Of a stretch of 6,872 bases of DNA, positions 1 to 5,661 are shown in pieces. The translations under genes and the position numbers were made by a program. The notes under the pieces were generated by a model that was not told the origin of the DNA, did no database searches, and saw only the letters and a program-made list of their open reading frames with translations. Each line of letters opens with the position of its first letter. Within the stretch, counting starts at the first letter, position 1. The stretch covers positions 1-6,872 of the forward strand of contig JAIESS010000128.1 of the NCBI GenBank assembly GCA_019745755.1. Direction: 5' to 3'. This DNA comes from Alphaproteobacteria bacterium. GTDB taxonomy: Bacteria; Pseudomonadota; Alphaproteobacteria; Paracaedibacterales; JAKBAR01.

Positions 1-132
1 GAAAACAGTGATACAACACTAAAATCTTTGTCCGCGGCGCAAAGGGATATTTATAATGCTGTTAACAATGTTGTTGTTATTGAAGTGTTACACGACATCC
101 TAGGGTTGACTCCGATTTCCTCTGAGGAGTAG
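1..132 (+). CDS. C-terminal end of an unidentified protein (5' part outside window)
   Basis: The first reading frame is open from the window edge for 43 codons and stops at TAG (130-132). The other two + frames stop within about 20 bases. The tail is a plausible soluble protein end, with a hydrophobic helix-like stretch (NNVVVIEVLHDILGL) followed by TPISSEE. I do not recognise the family, and 43 residues are too few to assign a function. It converges on the - strand nucleotidyltransferase that ends at 202. The 69 bases between them hold no convincing terminator. It could be a chance open frame, but the amino-acid composition looks coding. Confidence 0.5.
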   Translation, partial: ENSDTTLKSLSAAQRDIYNAVNNVVVIEVLHDILGLTPISSEE

Positions 133-201
133 ATCAAAGGATACAATTTTTTAATGAGGGATTGAACATCGCAAGCATGGATTTTTTGCTGGCTTGTTGC
201 C

Positions 202-747
202 TTATTTCAAATCACCGTTGATAATGGCTGTGCTTGAATAATGAGGGATGCGCTCAATAACAATTGCAACTCTGGCGCCGACCTCTTCTGCTTGTCGTTT
301 TTTATTGAGCAGTTGAGGATCGCCGTTTGTTATGGCAACAACGGCAGGCTGTATGTGTTTCACAAGCGCTAAATAATCGTCGTAGCCGCGCATTATGGGA
401 AGCATAATAACCTCATCCACAACACGGAGAGCCGCAAGATTTCTTGCGCGTTTATCGTGAGCGTGAATGGGGTTATGTTTTTTGTAATTGATAATGGATG
501 CATCAGGTTCCAGGGCAATGATCAGATAATCACCTTGGCTTTTTGCGTGTTCTAAAAACTGTATGTGACCATAATGAAGTACATCAAAACACCCTCCTAC
601 TAAAACAATTTTTTGTGCGTGTTCCAAGCGGGCTTCATTTTTATCATAGAGTGTAATGCGTGCATTACTAGAATCTGAAGTAGTGTGAGGCGTGTAAGAG
701 GCACAGCTTGCAAGAAAAAGAAAAATAAAAAGAGGGAAAAACGTCAT
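202..747 (-). CDS. Cytidylyltransferase-like (HxGH) nucleotidyltransferase with N-terminal lipoprotein-like signal
   Basis: This is a 181-residue protein of the CTP_transf_like family, which includes the RfaE2/HldE C-terminal domain and TagD-like glycerol-3-phosphate cytidylyltransferase. These enzymes transfer a nucleotidyl group from ATP or CTP to a phosphorylated substrate. The core begins near residue 47 with IVLVGGCFDVLHYGH; H58-Y59-G60-H61 is the HxGH nucleotide-binding motif. GDYLIIALEPD (72-82), the conserved R100 region and a late SSTAII (171-176, equivalent to the family's ISST motif) follow, so the domain is complete. The substrate cannot be read from the sequence; heptose-1-phosphate or a polyol phosphate are family possibilities. 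Oddly, the first 15 residues form a hydrophobic run ending in the lipobox LASC (Cys15). The ATG at 747 has only a weak AAAAAG upstream. A TTG at 765 would add MIKSNL, giving the signal a lysine. A TTG at 627 would remove the signal and leave a domain-sized protein of 141 residues. The frame is open up to 990, but that part overlaps csrA and is rejected. It lies 67 bases downstream of csrA and is probably cotranscribed with it. Confidence 0.78.
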   Translation of the reverse strand: MTFFPLFIFLFLASCASYTPHTTSDSSNARITLYDKNEARLEHAQKIVLVGGCFDVLHYGHIQFLEHAKSQGDYLIIALEPDASIINYKKHNPIHAHDKRARNLAALRVVDEVIMLPIMRGYDDYLALVKHIQPAVVAITNGDPQLLNKKRQAEEVGARVAIVIERIPHYSSTAIINGDLK

Positions 748-814
748 TAAATTACTTTTTATCAAAAGATAGTATGGAGCCAAACTACCATTTTTGATCT
801 GCTTATGCACCAAT

Positions 815-1057
815 TTAGCGTGGCAAGATTTTTTTAGTGATGACTTTGCCAAAAGCTTCCTCGATTTTTGGTATTGAGAGTGCGGCTTCTTTGTTTTCCG
901 ATTCAATTTTAAGATATACTTCGCTTCGAAGAACGCGAGATTTTTCGCTATATGTAATGCCAAGACGGACAGTTTGCTTTCGAATCTCAATAATCGTAAT
1001 GGTCACATCATCATTAATTTGAATGCCTTGACCAAGTTTACGATTAAGACATAGCAT
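815..1057 (-). CDS. csrA: Carbon storage regulator CsrA, with C-terminal extension
   Basis: CsrA is a small dimeric RNA-binding protein that recognises GGA motifs in mRNA leaders, usually over the ribosome binding site, and represses or stabilises its targets. The 80-residue product matches the family from the first residue: MLCLNRKLGQ (E. coli begins MLILTRRVGE) with L4 and R6 kept, then DDVTITIIEI, the VRLGI strand (30-34) and VLRSEVYLKI with the RNA-contacting R44. E. coli CsrA has 61 residues, so about 20 residues here (roughly 60-80, SIPKIEEAFGKVITKKILPR) form an extra tail. The ATG at 1057 is preceded by AAGGAT (1066-1071). That site sits inside a near-consensus CsrA target, which suggests autorepression. 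The gene is divergent from the MlaC-like gene and upstream of the nucleotidyltransferase on the same strand. Confidence 0.93.
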   Translation of the reverse strand: MLCLNRKLGQGIQINDDVTITIIEIRKQTVRLGITYSEKSRVLRSEVYLKIESENKEAALSIPKIEEAFGKVITKKILPR

Positions 1058-1063
1058 CGTGCA

Positions 1064-1075
1064 TCATCCTTGTAA
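1064..1075 (-). promoter_or_regulatory. Candidate CsrA binding site over the csrA ribosome binding site
   Basis: Read on the - strand the sequence is TTACAAGGATGA. The published in vitro CsrA consensus is RUACARGGAUGU, and this site matches 10 of 12 positions, including the whole ACARGGAUG core. The AAGGAT inside it is also csrA's Shine-Dalgarno sequence, 8 bases before the ATG at 1057. CsrA bound here would block ribosome entry on its own message. The match is seen directly; the autoregulation is inferred. Confidence 0.6.
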
Positions 1076-1186
1076 ATGTTTCATTTAAGTGTAGCGAGAG
1101 TTGTGCAAAAGTTATAGAAAATTCTTGACATCCTTCATATTTTATTAACAACTGTGTGATACTGTTTGTCTAAATGTAATGATAAC

Positions 1187-1190
1187 GAGG
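1187..1190 (+). promoter_or_regulatory. Ribosome binding site deciding the MlaC-like start
   Basis: GAGG lies 8 bases before the ATG at 1199. It selects this ATG over the in-frame TTG at 1166. Only the ATG start gives a normal signal peptide straight after the first methionine. Confidence 0.6.
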
Positions 1191-1198
1191 TAGTAATA

Positions 1199-1801
1199 AT
1201 GGTCAAAAATATTTTATTTTTATTGTGTTTAACATATTCTATAAATGATAGCCAGGCTGGCAATGCTGTGTCGTATATGCAAGGCATTGTCGATGATACA
1301 TTGAGCGCGGTGGTTGGCACACCTGAAAAAGAAGTGCGGCCTAAGTTTAAAGGTCTTATCCAAAAATACGTACTATTGGATAAGGTCCTTAAACAACTTC
1401 TTGTTAAAGACAGTCGCATTAAAGCCATTCAAGACGCTGGTATGATGGATAAAACAAAGGACTTTGTTGCATGGCATCTTGCCGGAATTTATGCCGCTCA
1501 GATCAGCTCAGGCAAAGACTCAAAGGTGACCGTATCCCCTAATCCATCCGAAGTCACAGATCCTGTTTTAAACCAGACTCTTAGTGTTGTGACAACAACC
1601 ATTGAAACAGGACAATATGGCAAGGTTAAGGTTGATTGGTATCTTATCGTTAATCAAGGAATTATTGATGTTGAAGTAGAAGGAAAGTTTCGCATGAGCC
1701 TTACACTGCGCAGCCAATATATTGCAGCATGGAATGAGGCCGGTGGAGATCCGAAGAAATTTCTTGAGCTGTTACAAAATAAATTAGGCGCAAAACAATA
1801 G
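1199..1801 (+). CDS. mlaC: MlaC/Ttg2D-family phospholipid-binding protein, secreted
   Basis: This 200-residue protein is related to MlaC, the periplasmic carrier that moves phospholipid between the outer-membrane MlaA-OmpC complex and the inner-membrane MlaFEDB transporter. A Sec signal is visible: Lys3, a hydrophobic run NILFLLCLTY, then a probable cut after SQA (residue 20). The middle is a helical section (about 42-103). The family-like C-terminal half contains VVTTTIETG (130-138), GKVKVDWYLIV (141-151), IIDVEVEGKFRMSLTLRSQY (155-174) and a GGDPKKFLELLQNKL tail (182-196). These correspond to the MlaC strands and the closing 'VEG...R.QF...GG...L' pattern. The similarity is recognised from motifs and is fairly divergent in the first half. 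No mlaA, D, E or F lies beside it, so it is an orphan copy here. A strong hairpin terminator follows 20 bases after the stop. Confidence 0.75.
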   Translation: MVKNILFLLCLTYSINDSQAGNAVSYMQGIVDDTLSAVVGTPEKEVRPKFKGLIQKYVLLDKVLKQLLVKDSRIKAIQDAGMMDKTKDFVAWHLAGIYAAQISSGKDSKVTVSPNPSEVTDPVLNQTLSVVTTTIETGQYGKVKVDWYLIVNQGIIDVEVEGKFRMSLTLRSQYIAAWNEAGGDPKKFLELLQNKLGAKQ

Positions 1802-1820
1802 CCGATTTCTTGGTTTTAAA

Positions 1821-1861
1821 AAAAAACCACGGCCCATTGTTATGACGGGCTGTGGTTTTTT
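1821..1861. terminator. Bidirectional rho-independent terminator
   Basis: Arms at 1821-1835 and 1847-1861 pair over 15 bases with a single G-U wobble. The core is CCACGGCCC against GGGCTGTGG, with an 11-base loop. The A-run before and T-run after the stem supply a U-tract on both strands. It lies between the convergent MlaC-like and outer-membrane barrel genes and can end both transcripts. Confidence 0.9.
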
Positions 1862-1870
1862 CATGGTGTA

Positions 1871-2599
1871 TTAATTTCCTTTGGGAGCTGTGATCTGGTA
1901 TGTAAAGGTCACAAGTAACCGGTTATCAAGAATTTTTGATTCAGCTTGGCGGGTTTGACCGTTCATGGTGTTTACACCTTTTAAAATATCGACTTTGCCA
2001 ATGGCTGCAAGGGAGTATTCCGCACCAATATGAAAACGATCGCTTATAGCATAACGAAATCCTGCACCCGGAACAATTTTTTTATAATTTTTTGTACGAT
2101 CAAATGTAGCGCTTGTAAAAGGAGAGGGGAGCTCCTTGTATTTATACGCAATAGCTCCAAACTCATATGTGATCTTGGCATAGACCATAATCTTTGGGTT
2201 TATTAGCTTTCCTAGAATGAATGATGCACCGTAAGCAGCATTATGATGAACGTGGAGAATACCTTGAGTTGATCTGTCTTCGAATTCAATACGTTTTTTT
2301 ATATTATTAAAAACTTTGAGGGCATAAATTTCGCCCCCTAACATAACAGTGGATACACCTTTTTCAGTAACATAGCCTAGACTAAAAGAGGTAGCACCCC
2401 CAAAATTAGATAATGTGCTTTCAGCTTTTCCAACATCTGGGTCTTTAAATTTATGCTTACCTTTTGTAAGGATGCCCCCGAGACCGAGGCTGCTATAGAA
2501 TCCTGAAAAATAAAGACTGGCTTGAGCCGTTGTTGTGATAGCAGGAGCAAGTGTGGTAAGAATCGATGTTATAAGAGCAAGACGTTTGATTTTAAACAT
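1871..2599 (-). CDS. Small outer-membrane beta-barrel protein (porin/OmpA-like fold)
   Basis: This 242-residue exported protein starts with a clear Sec signal: MFKIKR, a hydrophobic run, and a probable cut after AQA (residues 25-27). The mature part is rich in alternating polar/hydrophobic, glycine- and tyrosine-containing stretches typical of transmembrane beta-strands: LYFSGFYSSLGLGG (29-42), ATSFSLGYV (69-77), STVMLGGEIYAL (83-94), AAYGASFILGKL (121-132), KIMVYAKITYEFGAIAY (136-152), IVPGAGFRYAI (175-185), FHIGAEYSLAAIG (189-201) and RLLVTFTYQI (227-236). This fits an eight-strand surface barrel such as the opacity/P44-like proteins of alphaproteobacteria. The exact family is not identified. 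The last strand is followed by TAPKGN, so the usual terminal aromatic residue is absent. The ATG at 2599 has only a weak AGG upstream. The gene diverges from hemD and converges on the MlaC-like gene through the shared terminator. Confidence 0.8.
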   Translation of the reverse strand: MFKIKRLALITSILTTLAPAITTTAQASLYFSGFYSSLGLGGILTKGKHKFKDPDVGKAESTLSNFGGATSFSLGYVTEKGVSTVMLGGEIYALKVFNNIKKRIEFEDRSTQGILHVHHNAAYGASFILGKLINPKIMVYAKITYEFGAIAYKYKELPSPFTSATFDRTKNYKKIVPGAGFRYAISDRFHIGAEYSLAAIGKVDILKGVNTMNGQTRQAESKILDNRLLVTFTYQITAPKGN

Positions 2600-2602
2600 T
2601 TT

Positions 2603-2631
2603 ATGAAAAACCTGTTAAAATTGGCTAATAT
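2603..2631 (+). promoter_or_regulatory. Weak candidate promoter for the hemD operon
   Basis: ATGAAA (2603-2608) and TAATAT (2626-2631) are 17 bases apart. They match the -35 and -10 consensus at four of six positions each, about 63 bases before the hemD start. It lies in the 94-base gap shared with the divergent barrel gene. The region is AT-rich, so a chance match is quite possible. Confidence 0.25.
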
Positions 2632-2679
2632 AGGATTAATGGGAATTAACCTCGCCGTCAATGAGGTATCTTTACAACA

Positions 2680-2685
2680 GGGAGG
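2680..2685 (+). promoter_or_regulatory. Ribosome binding site deciding the hemD start
   Basis: GGGAGG lies 8 bases before the ATG at 2694. It favours this start over the in-frame ATG at 2661, which would add 11 residues and has no comparable site. Confidence 0.75.
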
Positions 2686-2693
2686 AAAAAAGG

Positions 2694-3443
2694 ATGAGTA
2701 CCTCTCATGAATATAAGGAAAAATACCAAGGCGTCCTTTTAACGCGCCCCATGAATGAGACGTTGCGCCTTGCGCACAACCTCAGACTGTGCGGATATCA
2801 CCTCTATTTTCAGCCTCTTTTAACCATACATACCACGCGTGTTTTAACGCAATGTTTTGAGAATTTAGAGGGGTATGATTTTATTTTTACATCACGCCAT
2901 GGAGTTCATGTGTTTGCAAAACATTCGGCATTTCGGCAAACATCCGTATGGTGTGTGGGGGATCAAACGGCAAAAGCTGCACGCGATGCAGGTTTTACCC
3001 AGGTTCATAGAAGTGATGGTGGTGATGGTGCTTCTCTTAAAGCATGTATTCTTTTAAGTGACGCTCATCGCCATTTTATTCATTTTTCGGGAAGTGATGT
3101 GACGATGGATTTTGAAAAAGAGCTCCCCCATTGTAGGCGTGTCATTCTTTATGAAACGCAACCTTCGCAACAGGTGCGCCCATCCATTATGCGTGCACTG
3201 GATAATAATAGCATTCAACATATACTTCTTTTTTCAAAAAAATCAGCCACGGCGTTAAAGTCCTTAGCATCCATTTGCCCAAGTATAACGATTCACGCTT
3301 TAAGTCAAACGATTGCATCTGTTTTTCCTGATAATCCTCATTCGATTTGCGTTTCAGAAGATGCTATGGTAATCAAACTTAAAGCTTTACAAAAAATGAA
3401 TACAACACAAGGAGCTTTGTCCACGTGGGGAAAAAAGAAATGA
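2694..3443 (+). CDS. hemD: Uroporphyrinogen-III synthase HemD
   Basis: HemD cyclises hydroxymethylbilane with inversion of ring D to give uroporphyrinogen III, the branch point to haem, sirohaem and cobalamin; it is cytoplasmic. The 249-residue length is normal. The family is divergent, but its landmarks are in order: VLLTRP near the start (14-19), DFIFTSRHGV (62-71), VGDQTAKAARDAGF (88-101), DGASL (111-115), FSGSD (131-135), LYET (152-155) and LLFSKKSATAL (178-188), followed by ALSQTIA (202-208). These are the two half-domain patterns of the bilobed enzyme. The gene opens the operon with a strong GGGAGG site and ends with its TGA inside the ATGA that starts the next frame at 3440. In many alphaproteobacteria hemC lies just upstream; here the upstream neighbour is a divergent barrel gene, so hemC must be elsewhere. 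Confidence 0.88.
   Translation: MSTSHEYKEKYQGVLLTRPMNETLRLAHNLRLCGYHLYFQPLLTIHTTRVLTQCFENLEGYDFIFTSRHGVHVFAKHSAFRQTSVWCVGDQTAKAARDAGFTQVHRSDGGDGASLKACILLSDAHRHFIHFSGSDVTMDFEKELPHCRRVILYETQPSQQVRPSIMRALDNNSIQHILLFSKKSATALKSLASICPSITIHALSQTIASVFPDNPHSICVSEDAMVIKLKALQKMNTTQGALSTWGKKK
3427..3430 (+). promoter_or_regulatory. Ribosome binding site for the start overlapping the hemD stop
   Basis: GGGG (within TGGGGAAAAAAGAA) sits 9 bases before the ATG at 3440, which overlaps the hemD TGA as ATGA. The site and overlap support 3440 as a real, coupled start for the mitofilin gene. Confidence 0.5.
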
Positions 3444-3700
3444 AAAGCACTTCCGTTCCAAGTGAGGGCCATAAACGTATTCACGGTGAATCTGTCTTTG
3501 ATGAAAAAGATGGTCAAGCTGATATGAAGGATCCTTCAAGTATCACAGAAGAGTCCCTTTCGAATGAAACCCCTCAAACACTCTCGTACACTTTTCTCAA
3601 CGTTAGGCAAGACTGTCAAAAAATATTTTCTCCCCGTCCTTATGGGAATTGTTGTTGGCCTGATTCTTCACATGTTTTATGGACGAATGAGTCATCTTGA
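3440..3700 (+). CDS. N-terminal part of the mitofilin-like gene (frame interrupted)
   Basis: This 86-codon frame starts at the ATGA overlap with hemD and has a Shine-Dalgarno site. Its first ~45 residues are polar and acidic (ESVFDEKDGQADMKDPSS..., then ITEESLSNE), like the cytoplasmic N-terminal stretch of alphaproteobacterial mitofilin homologues. After about base 3570 the frame turns non-protein-like (many Cys, Trp and Arg) until TGA at 3698-3700. The hydrophobic anchor and mitofilin domain continue in the +1 frame from 3564. Joining the two frames would give about 355 residues, ending at 4508. I read this as the 5' end of one gene broken by an extra base (or a sequencing error), not as a separate protein. 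Confidence 0.55.
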   Translation: MKSTSVPSEGHKRIHGESVFDEKDGQADMKDPSSITEESLSNETPQTLSYTFLNVRQDCQKIFSPRPYGNCCWPDSSHVLWTNESS

Positions 3701-4508
3701 GAGTGAGTACAGTATCCTTCAAAACAACCTTCCCTTGCAGATCAAAGAGCTTGAGACAAAGCTTGTCGATATTCAAAAGAATATGACGCAGAAAATGCAA
3801 GAGCTGGAGGTGAAAGCAAGTGAGCATATAAATGCACCGCCCCCCGAGGCTAAGCCCCTGACGCCGGAGCAGTTCCAATCGTATGGGTTAGGGCAGATGC
3901 AAATAGCATCCGTAAAGGATGCCCTCACAGAGTCCTTTGTGACAAAAAAAGAGCTGGAGGAAAAAGATGCTACGGCATTGCAATCAAAAGCGCTTCTCTA
4001 TTGTGAAGCACTTAAGCAGGCGGTTCTCAGTGGTAACCCTTACGGAAAAATATTGGAGGCCATCAAACAAGCTGTTCTTCACAAAGACACGTCCTCCCCC
4101 CCTCTTATCACAGCATTCGATATACTGGCTCTCTCCGCACAAAAAGGGCTTCCAAAATTAAGCGAACTTTATCGTTTTCCAGAAGATCTCTCCGTAACAA
4201 GTGAGTCGTCGACAATGGATCTGTGGCCGTCGTGGCTTTCATGGATGAAAAGCTGGGTAAAGGACAATGTCCATGTAAATGTCCATGCATCGAAGGGATT
4301 ATCGCCCAGTGAAAAGCAACTCATTTTACAACTATTGGATGCAGGTCAGATCCCCTTGGCCATTGAAAAAATAACCCACCACATGAACAATCATGCTGAT
4401 CTTAAGGAGTTATGGCGTCCGTGGTTAGCGTCAGCGGATCGTCGCGTCAAAACCCTTCAAAGCCTTGATACAATTCAACATTTTCTCCTTGAAAGCCTCC
4501 TTCCATGA
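3564..4508 (+). CDS. Mitofilin/Mic60-domain inner-membrane protein (main frame)
   Basis: This frame encodes 314 residues related to alphaproteobacterial mitofilin (COG4223-like), the bacterial relative of mitochondrial Mic60, which shapes intracytoplasmic or crista-type membranes. The order is right: a short basic segment (KTVKKYF), one membrane span (about 22-38, LPVLMGIVVGLILHMFY), a periplasmic coiled-coil-like region (about 42-88), a Pro-rich linker (APPPEAKP, 91-98), then the helical C-terminal domain. In that domain KGLPKLSELYRFPED (194-208) and the final LLDAGQIPLAIEK...ELWRPWLASADRRV (257-295) match the mitofilin C-terminal pattern. The first ATG in this frame (3564) has at best a GAAGAG 10 bases upstream. 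The frame is closed by TGA at 3525, so the coupled start at 3440 needs a +1 shift to reach it. The stop overlaps the hemY start as ATGA (4505-4508). The position between hemD and hemY supports the assignment. Confidence 0.8.
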   Translation: MKPLKHSRTLFSTLGKTVKKYFLPVLMGIVVGLILHMFYGRMSHLESEYSILQNNLPLQIKELETKLVDIQKNMTQKMQELEVKASEHINAPPPEAKPLTPEQFQSYGLGQMQIASVKDALTESFVTKKELEEKDATALQSKALLYCEALKQAVLSGNPYGKILEAIKQAVLHKDTSSPPLITAFDILALSAQKGLPKLSELYRFPEDLSVTSESSTMDLWPSWLSWMKSWVKDNVHVNVHASKGLSPSEKQLILQLLDAGQIPLAIEKITHHMNNHADLKELWRPWLASADRRVKTLQSLDTIQHFLLESLLP

Positions 4509-5644
4509 ACAATCCAAAGAAGACACTTCGTCGTTCTTTAGGGATATTTTGGTCCCTTTTTAAAATTGCGGCGCTTATTTTTCTTGCCCTATGGATCATG
4601 CGATTCCCCGGCGATATCTATGTGCGGATCCTGGATATTGATATTTCTATGACCATTGGCTTTGCTGTCGCTTCTTTACTGTTATGTGTTGGGGTGACAT
4701 GGTTGATCGTTGGGATGATCAAAAGCCTTCTTGGCTTTGGGAGTTTTTGGAAACAGCGCCGTCTTGTTAAAAATATGCGGCGTGCTAGCGAAAATTTTGA
4801 TGCTGCCATCGATGCTTTTTTTGCAGAAGATTACGATACAGCCATGCAAGCACTATCACGCTCTATCAAGTATAATCCGCGCCGTGAAGGAATTTATATG
4901 ACATTTTTGGCCGTTAGCGCGTTGAATTCCCATCAACGTGATAAAGCCTATGAATTATTTTTTAAATTATCGCAAATGCCGGGCCATGCCTTTATGGGTT
5001 ATTTTGGCCTCTATCATCTAAGCGAGGATAATCCCATTGCAATCCTTGAGCAGGCGCGGCTTAAAACCCAGGACCACCCATGGATATTAAAAAAGCTTTT
5101 TGATGAATATGCAAAAGAAGGTCATTCCATTGAAGCGTTAAATAAAGCCCATAATCTTATTCCCGTACTCATTGAAAAGCGTGCCATGACAAAGGATGAG
5201 CGTAAAATAGCGATTGCTGATGTTCTGTGGCGTCAAGCGCGTTATTACATTAAACAAAAGGATTTTGTAAAAGCCCTTGACCTCGCCCGTCAAAGCCATG
5301 ATCAAAACCCGTTTCTTTCGGGTCCTGTTCTCATGCTTGCGGAAAAAGAATCTCCACAAAAAGCAGGGAAAATGCTTATCAAAGCTTTTAAAAATGCGCC
5401 CACACAGGAATTAACATGCGCTATTTTAAAAAATTTCCCCAAAAATGTAGCATCGTTTCATGATCTTGAAGCAGAATTCGCCATCCATTCGTCGCCTGAA
5501 TCTCAGTATTTACTGGCAGAGCTTGCCTATAACGCTCAGCTTTGGGGGCGAGCCAAGCAAATTATGGATGCTATTGATGAAAAACATTATGATGCACGTT
5601 TTTATTTGCTTCAGGCGAATTTGTCCCAAAAGTGTGCTGCTTAG
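4505..5644 (+). CDS. hemY: HemY-like inner-membrane TPR protein
   Basis: This 379-residue protein is of the HemY N-terminal-domain family encoded near hemC/hemD in proteobacteria. It is an inner-membrane tetratricopeptide protein thought to help late haem synthesis or assembly. It is not the protoporphyrinogen oxidase that shares the name. Two membrane spans are visible (about 14-32 and 51-71), with the family segment ALWIMRFPGDIYVRILDIDISM between them and a basic stretch KQRRLVKNMRR (83-93) after the second. The rest is helical repeat: FFAEDYDTAMQALSRSIKYNP (105-125) is a recognisable TPR, and further pairs run to the end, e.g. IKQKDFVKALDLARQSHDQNP. It is somewhat shorter than many alphaproteobacterial HemY proteins. 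The start overlaps the mitofilin stop as ATGA. The stop lies 17 bases from the convergent flavoprotein gene with no visible terminator between. Confidence 0.88.
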   Translation: MNNPKKTLRRSLGIFWSLFKIAALIFLALWIMRFPGDIYVRILDIDISMTIGFAVASLLLCVGVTWLIVGMIKSLLGFGSFWKQRRLVKNMRRASENFDAAIDAFFAEDYDTAMQALSRSIKYNPRREGIYMTFLAVSALNSHQRDKAYELFFKLSQMPGHAFMGYFGLYHLSEDNPIAILEQARLKTQDHPWILKKLFDEYAKEGHSIEALNKAHNLIPVLIEKRAMTKDERKIAIADVLWRQARYYIKQKDFVKALDLARQSHDQNPFLSGPVLMLAEKESPQKAGKMLIKAFKNAPTQELTCAILKNFPKNVASFHDLEAEFAIHSSPESQYLLAELAYNAQLWGRAKQIMDAIDEKHYDARFYLLQANLSQKCAA

Positions 5645-5661
5645 AAAATGGGGTAGGGGGA

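Noticed and set aside
171..197. GCAAGC / GCTTGT inverted repeat as a terminator between the first two convergent genes
   Set aside because: It is only a six-base stem including one wobble, with a 15-base loop and no T-run after it on either strand.
748..990. Upstream extension of the nucleotidyltransferase frame (81 extra residues)
   Set aside because: It overlaps most of csrA in another frame and is Lys/Ser-rich without domain features. The domain and signal start later.
1125..1163. Perfect TTGACA (1125-1130) as a -35 box for the MlaC-like gene, with GATACT at 1158-1163
   Set aside because: The spacing is 27 bases, and no good -10 box lies 16-18 bases downstream of TTGACA. It was not listed as a promoter.
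1199..1228. MlaC-like protein as a lipoprotein through Cys10
   Set aside because: The residues before the Cys are FLL; a Leu at the -1 position does not fit a lipobox, while SQA at 18-20 is a normal signal peptidase I site.
2636..2649. TTAAT-GGGA-ATTAA inverted repeat upstream of hemD as an operator
   Set aside because: The arms are only five AT-rich bases, which is expected by chance in this region.
4266..4287. Tandem repeat AATGTCCATG, 12 bases apart
   Set aside because: There are only two copies inside the mitofilin frame encoding NVHVNVH, consistent with a short coding duplication. No regulatory meaning is visible.
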